Assembly: GCA_947259485.1 (NCBI GenBank)
Contig: CAMYLU010000018.1
Span: forward strand, 10,292-74,291
Reading direction: 5' to 3'
Length of the DNA: 64,000 bases
From: an uncultured Gammaproteobacteria bacterium
GTDB taxonomy: Bacteria; Pseudomonadota; Gammaproteobacteria; GCA-001735895
The notes below the pieces were generated by a model. The model was not told the origin of the DNA. It made no database searches and was given only the letters and a program-made list of their open reading frames with translations. This document shows, piece by piece, positions 60,335 to 64,000 of the stretch. The number at the start of each line of letters is the position of its first letter. Positions within the stretch are counted from its first letter, which is position 1. The translations under genes were made by a program, and so were the position numbers.

Positions 60335-61789
60335 ATGAGCAATACTGATCTTTTGGCTAGTCTGCAGGCCAGCTTTATCGGGCGTGACACCGAATACCCA
60401 ACCGTCGATGGCAAGCGCGGACCAAGGATTTACCTGGATTCAGCAGCATCCACGTTGATGATGGCACCCGCTTACGATGTCGGCCACGAATTCCTGGTGC
60501 ACTACGCGAGTACCCACTCGGATCTGCATTATGCCGCACGCGGTGCCTCGCATGCCTTTGAATGGGCGCATGAATCCGTGCTCGAATTTGTCGATGCCGA
60601 TCCTGACCAGTACTGCAGCTTCTTCGCCGGCAGCGGTGCGACCGCGGGCTTCAACCGCATGGCAGCCAGCCTTTCCTGCGCGCGTCCTGAACGTGACATC
60701 GTACTGGTATCGGAGATGGAGCATCATTCCAACGATCTGCCGCACCGGCACCATTGTTCGCACGTGGTTCATGTTCCCTGCCTCGGAGAATTTGAACGCT
60801 ACGGCGGTCTCGACATGGACCGGTTACGCGAAATATTTGACGAACATGGTGAAAAGATCAACTACATTGCGGTCACCGGCGCGAGCAATGTTTCGGGTGC
60901 TATCACCCCGCTTGCCGAAGTGGCTAAACTTGCCCACGCGGTAGGCGCTTACCTGCTGGTTGACGCCTCCCAAATGATCGCGCATGCGCCGGTCAGCATG
61001 AACGACGCTGATATCGACGTGCTGGTGTTTTCCGGACACAAGATTTACGCCCCCGGTTCCCCCGGGGCGGTCATCGCGAAGAAAAGTGTTCTAAGCGAGA
61101 TCAAGCCCGCCGAGCTTGGTGGTGGCATGGTCGACGATGTCTATATCGCGGAGTACATGCCAACTCAAACCCTGCCCGATCGGGAAGAGGCCGGCACACC
61201 GAATATCGTCGGTGCAATTACCCTCGGTGCGGTGCTCGACCTGTTGACCAAAGCCGGCATGGACAAGGTACGCGAAAAAGAAATCGGCCTGATCGATTTT
61301 GCCTGGAACGGATTAAAACAGATTGAAGGTGTTTCGGTTTACGGTCCGAATCCTGAGGACGTCCCAAGGACCGGCACGATCGCCTTTAATATCAAGGGTT
61401 TCGATCACGGTCTGACTGCTGCTGCCCTGAACGATTATTACAATATCCAGGTGCGCAACGGCTGTTTCTGCGCGCATCCTTACGTGCGCGAATTGTTGAA
61501 AAAGGAAATGTGGGACATGGATATCGATCCCGATGCACCCAATGCCGAGGCCGACGTCGAACGTAAACGTGGTATGGCTCGTGCCAGCCTGGGACTTTAT
61601 ACCACCCGTGCCGACCTGGAAGCCCTGCTGGTCGCGGTGAGAGACCTCGTCAGTCGACGCGATGAAATCCTGTCACTTTACGAACCGATCGGATCGAACG
61701 GTTACCGGCATACAAAATTCGAACCCGCGGCGAACGATATATTCGATCCCGAACGTTCGCTGCAGAGTTACCTGGCTCAACCAGCCTGA
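60335..61789 (+). CDS. Cysteine-desulfurase-like class V aminotransferase
   Basis: 484 aa PLP enzyme of the SufS/CsdA type. 'IYLDSAASTLMMAPAYD' N-terminus, 'SFFAGSGATAGFNRMAASL', 'VLVSEMEHHSNDLPHRHHC', Schiff-base Lys in 'LVFSGHKIYAPGSPGAV' and Cys-containing loop 'QVRNGCFCAHPYVRELL' where SufS has its persulfide Cys. A C-terminal extension of about 70 residues beyond SufS length is present. It may desulfurate cysteine or a related compound. Next to a trans-sulfuration enzyme, suggesting sulfur amino acid metabolism. Confidence 0.85.
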   Translation: MSNTDLLASLQASFIGRDTEYPTVDGKRGPRIYLDSAASTLMMAPAYDVGHEFLVHYASTHSDLHYAARGASHAFEWAHESVLEFVDADPDQYCSFFAGSGATAGFNRMAASLSCARPERDIVLVSEMEHHSNDLPHRHHCSHVVHVPCLGEFERYGGLDMDRLREIFDEHGEKINYIAVTGASNVSGAITPLAEVAKLAHAVGAYLLVDASQMIAHAPVSMNDADIDVLVFSGHKIYAPGSPGAVIAKKSVLSEIKPAELGGGMVDDVYIAEYMPTQTLPDREEAGTPNIVGAITLGAVLDLLTKAGMDKVREKEIGLIDFAWNGLKQIEGVSVYGPNPEDVPRTGTIAFNIKGFDHGLTAAALNDYYNIQVRNGCFCAHPYVRELLKKEMWDMDIDPDAPNAEADVERKRGMARASLGLYTTRADLEALLVAVRDLVSRRDEILSLYEPIGSNGYRHTKFEPAANDIFDPERSLQSYLAQPA

Positions 61790-61808
61790 AAAACCGTCGC
61801 ATTGCAAG

Positions 61809-61831
61809 ATCCCCGCTTGCGCGGCGGGGAT
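61809..61831. repeat. REP-like palindrome
   Basis: ATCCCCGC-TTGCGCG-GCGGGGAT, an 8 bp stem, followed by GAC. This kind of GC-rich extragenic palindrome is widely dispersed in proteobacterial genomes. No T-run, so not a simple terminator. A RAYT remnant lies 4.5 kb upstream. Confidence 0.55.
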
Positions 61832-61906
61832 GACTCCTCGAAAAGGTGCGATTGACATCGTCTTGATTCGCCCGTACTAATATCGTTTTCGATCCTGGGC
61901 AATCCG

Positions 61907-63109
61907 ATGACATTGAAAACAGTAAAAGACAAAGGGGTGCAGACACTGTCGATTCACGCCGGCGAGAAACCTGATCCCGCCAGCGGTGCTTCGGCACCGA
62001 GCCTGGTGATGTCGAGTACTTTCGTGGTCGACGAAGAAGTCAGCTTTTCAGCCAACAACCTGACCGCGGAATCTCCGTTTGTTTACACCCGCTGGGACAA
62101 TCCAACCACGCAACAACTCGAGCAAAAACTAGCGGTACTGGAACAGGCCGAGGCATGTATCGCATTCGCTTCGGGCATGGCCGCCAGCGCCGCGGTTATG
62201 CTCGCACACCTAAGCCAGGGTGATCACCTCGTCATCAGCAATACCAACTACCCCGGCACCGCCGAGTTTGCGCGCGACACGCTGACGCGTCTCGGCATCG
62301 AGGTTACCCCGGTTGACACTTCGGATCTCGCGAATGTCAGTGCCGCGATGCGCAACAATACACGCATGGTCTGGCTCGAGACGCCATCCAACCCGCTGCT
62401 GCGTATTTCGGATATCAGCGGCGCCGCCGACATTGCGCATGCACAAAATGCGTTACTGGTGGTCGATTCCACTTTTGCATCACCGATTGCAACACGCCCG
62501 CTATCCCTCGGCGCTGACCTGGTAATCCATTCGCTGACCAAGTATATCGGCGGACATGGTGATGCCATGGGCGGATCGGTTTGCGGCAGCCAGGCATTGA
62601 TCGGGCCGTTACGCGGTGAAGCCCTGGTGCATTACGGCGGAGTTATCAGCCCCTTCAACGCCTGGTTGATCATGCGTGGTATGGCGACCTTGCCACTGCG
62701 AATGCGCTGCCATCAAGAAAACGCGCTTGCGGTAGCCCGATTTCTAGAGACTCATGACAAGGTCGAAAAGGTGCTGTATCCCGGCCTGGAATCTCACCCA
62801 CAGCATGCGCTCGCGAAATCTCAAATGGATAACTTTTCCGGCATGATCAGTTTTCGCAGCGCGAATGCAACCGGCGTCGCTGAACGCATGATGCAAAAAC
62901 TCGAAGTCATTCATTACGCGGTCTCGCTCGGTCACCATCGCAGTCTGGTTTACCTGATGCAAACCACGGACCTGATCGGTTCATCGTATCGCCTCGAAGG
63001 CGAGGAACTCGAAAAGTATCGCGATGCGGCAGGCGAAGGCGTGTTCCGTCTTTCGGTAGGCCTCGAAGATGCCAGTGATTTGATCAGGGACCTGGAGATG
63101 GTTCTGTGA
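61907..63109 (+). CDS. Trans-sulfuration family PLP enzyme (cystathionine gamma-synthase/lyase or methionine gamma-lyase)
   Basis: 400 aa Cys/Met-metabolism PLP enzyme. 'PFVYTRWDNPTTQQLEQKLA', 'EACIAFASGMAASAAVMLAH', 'DHLVISNTNYPGTAEF', Schiff-base Lys in 'LVIHSLTKYIGGHGDAMGGS', and 'PLRMRCHQENALAVARFLE' are family hallmarks. The usual Y-G-x-T near the PLP phosphate reads Y-P-G-T. Synthase, lyase and methionine gamma-lyase cannot be separated by eye. Located downstream of the desulfurase-like gene. Confidence 0.88.
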   Translation: MTLKTVKDKGVQTLSIHAGEKPDPASGASAPSLVMSSTFVVDEEVSFSANNLTAESPFVYTRWDNPTTQQLEQKLAVLEQAEACIAFASGMAASAAVMLAHLSQGDHLVISNTNYPGTAEFARDTLTRLGIEVTPVDTSDLANVSAAMRNNTRMVWLETPSNPLLRISDISGAADIAHAQNALLVVDSTFASPIATRPLSLGADLVIHSLTKYIGGHGDAMGGSVCGSQALIGPLRGEALVHYGGVISPFNAWLIMRGMATLPLRMRCHQENALAVARFLETHDKVEKVLYPGLESHPQHALAKSQMDNFSGMISFRSANATGVAERMMQKLEVIHYAVSLGHHRSLVYLMQTTDLIGSSYRLEGEELEKYRDAAGEGVFRLSVGLEDASDLIRDLEMVL

Positions 63110-63192
63110 TGATGGAGCGTAACGCGGGCATAAGCCCCAGGTTCGAACAGTCACTCGACGAAATCGCCGGTTTTATCAAGGCTTATTGCTGA
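63109..63192 (+). CDS. Possible 27-residue peptide after the trans-sulfuration gene
   Basis: ATG 63109 overlaps the preceding stop (TGATG) and the frame runs 27 codons ('MMERNAGISPRFEQSLDEIA', 'GFIKAYC'). It ends inside the convergent desaturase gene. Coupling is the only support; it may be chance. Confidence 0.2.
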   Translation: MMERNAGISPRFEQSLDEIAGFIKAYC

Positions 63193-64000
63193 GCCGCGAT
63201 ATCCCGATTGACGCGGTAGTAGCCGGCCCCCTTGTATTTGACATGCTGCCCGGTATAGGCGTGCAGCGCAGGCAAGGCGTGGAACGGCACCGATGCCAGA
63301 TAATGATGCTCGGCGTGATATGGCATGTTCCAGGCGAGGAAATTGAGCCACGGCGTGGTATAGGTGGTGCGAGAGTTTTCGAGCATGTTGTCACTGAAAT
63401 CGCAGCCGCTATGCTCGGCCAGCAGGTACAGTCTCAGCATGGGTTGACCCACCAGCGCCGGTAAAATCCAGTACCACCACAAGGCATCGCTGGACCAAAG
63501 CACACTGAACAACAACAATAACGCGTAACCGGCGAGGTGTATGCGGGCCTCTTTAATAATCGTTTTGTGATGACGCTCTTCGACGTAGCTTTCATCGACT
63601 GTGCCTGCAGCATGTCGCCAGATCGAAACCAGGCTTTGCCACCAGGTCGGTAATCCAGTGAGATAAAGCCAGTAGTGCCTTCTCTGTAGCGGTTTCATAT
63701 CGAGTAATTCCGGATCCAGTTCGGGGTTTTGCGTGTGCCGATGGTGCGCGTAGTGAAAAGCGCGAAAATTCTGCAACGGCAGCAACAACAGGAATCCGGA
63801 TATTGCGGCGACCAGGTTATTGAGCCAGCGGGTTTTAAACACGGTGAAGTGCAGCGTTTCGTGTAACGGCGCAAACAGGAAGATCAACAATGCGCTGTAA
63901 ATTGGCAAGGTGAAGATTACCCAGGCGTTATCGCGGGTCAGGTGCAATCCGATACCGGCGAAAAATAGCATTGCCAGGTGCGCGCCTAACTGCAGTAGAC
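63183..64000 (-). CDS. Membrane fatty acid desaturase/hydroxylase (5' end outside window)
   Basis: At least 262 aa of a di-iron membrane desaturase-family protein. Histidine boxes 'HETLH', 'HYAHHRH' and 'MPYHAEHH' are present in order, with hydrophobic pairs between. The frame is still open past the first ATG (63971) to the right edge, reading LLQLGAHLA, so the start lies outside. It would introduce a double bond or hydroxyl into acyl lipids or a related substrate such as a carotenoid or alkane. Confidence 0.85.
   Translation of the reverse strand, partial: LLQLGAHLAMLFFAGIGLHLTRDNAWVIFTLPIYSALLIFLFAPLHETLHFTVFKTRWLNNLVAAISGFLLLLPLQNFRAFHYAHHRHTQNPELDPELLDMKPLQRRHYWLYLTGLPTWWQSLVSIWRHAAGTVDESYVEERHHKTIIKEARIHLAGYALLLLFSVLWSSDALWWYWILPALVGQPMLRLYLLAEHSGCDFSDNMLENSRTTYTTPWLNFLAWNMPYHAEHHYLASVPFHALPALHAYTGQHVKYKGAGYYRVNRDIAAQQ

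Noticed and set aside
1-64000. tRNA, rRNA or CRISPR genes
   Set aside because: No cloverleaf-like, rRNA-like or regularly spaced repeat sequences were noticed; a covariance-model scan was not possible here.

Overview
The window reads as chromosome of a free-living, probably marine, gammaproteobacterium. The ATP-dependent PEP carboxykinase is very close to the enteric enzyme, there is a cbb3 oxidase cluster with an Fnr/Anr-type regulator, and catabolic genes suit marine osmolytes and methylated amines (choline-sulfatase, amine oxidase, MttB-like methyltransferase, phytanoyl-CoA-type oxygenases). The taxonomic assignment is inference from gene content. No rRNA, tRNA or CRISPR array was seen.

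Layout. 1-8.6 kb: tail of an FAD oxidoreductase; a leftward operon of a DMT permease, malonyl-CoA synthetase and amidase; divergent to it a TetR regulator with tandem operators and an MttB-like methyltransferase; then an HtrA-type protease. 9-16.5 kb: NHL propeller protein, heptosyltransferase-like GT9, an Asp/Glu racemase-family enzyme, a 2OG-Fe(II) oxygenase, and a compact serC-serA-serB operon. 16.6-24 kb: an accessory stretch with a truncated IS30 element, a frameshifted gene, two clearly related small coiled-coil proteins and a possible third, plus YbaK-like deacylase, metallo-hydrolase, S41 peptidase, lipoprotein and MsrB. 24-29 kb: copper amine oxidase, choline-sulfatase and amidase.

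29-44.9 kb is an oxygen-responsive block: hemN, ccoS-ccoI (leftward), yip1-like, ccoNOQP-ccoG-ccoH-TauE/SafE, fnr, a PAS sensor kinase with a NarL-type regulator, hsp20 and a tandem Usp. Perfect or one-mismatch Fnr boxes (TTGAT-N4-ATCAA) precede hemN, yip1/cco, hsp20, usp, and also the S41 peptidase and YbaK genes upstream. One further box, with a well-placed -10 and a strong terminator but no ORF, marks a candidate anaerobically induced small RNA just after hemN. Its terminator loop is complementary over 8 nt to the fnr ribosome-binding site.

45-49.9 kb: two phytanoyl-CoA-type oxygenases, a small helper plus amidase pair, a glycosyltransferase-like protein, a two-motif CDGSH protein and a deaminase with a signal peptide. 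50-54.6 kb: the most unusual system, a six-gene, mostly overlapping operon for amino-group-carrier-protein biosynthesis: lysW, lysX, lysY, a class-II glutamine amidotransferase, lysZ and lysJ. LysW-type pathways are known from Thermus/Deinococcus, archaea and actinomycete natural products. Here the carrier ends in Gln instead of Glu, the usual releasing peptidase LysK is absent, and a class-II amidotransferase sits in the operon. 54.7-64 kb: pckA, decayed CocE/NonD and RAYT genes, a methyltransferase-like membrane protein, thioesterase, 2-hydroxyacid dehydrogenase, intradiol dioxygenase, a cysteine-desulfurase-like enzyme, a trans-sulfuration enzyme, and a fatty acid desaturase cut by the right edge.
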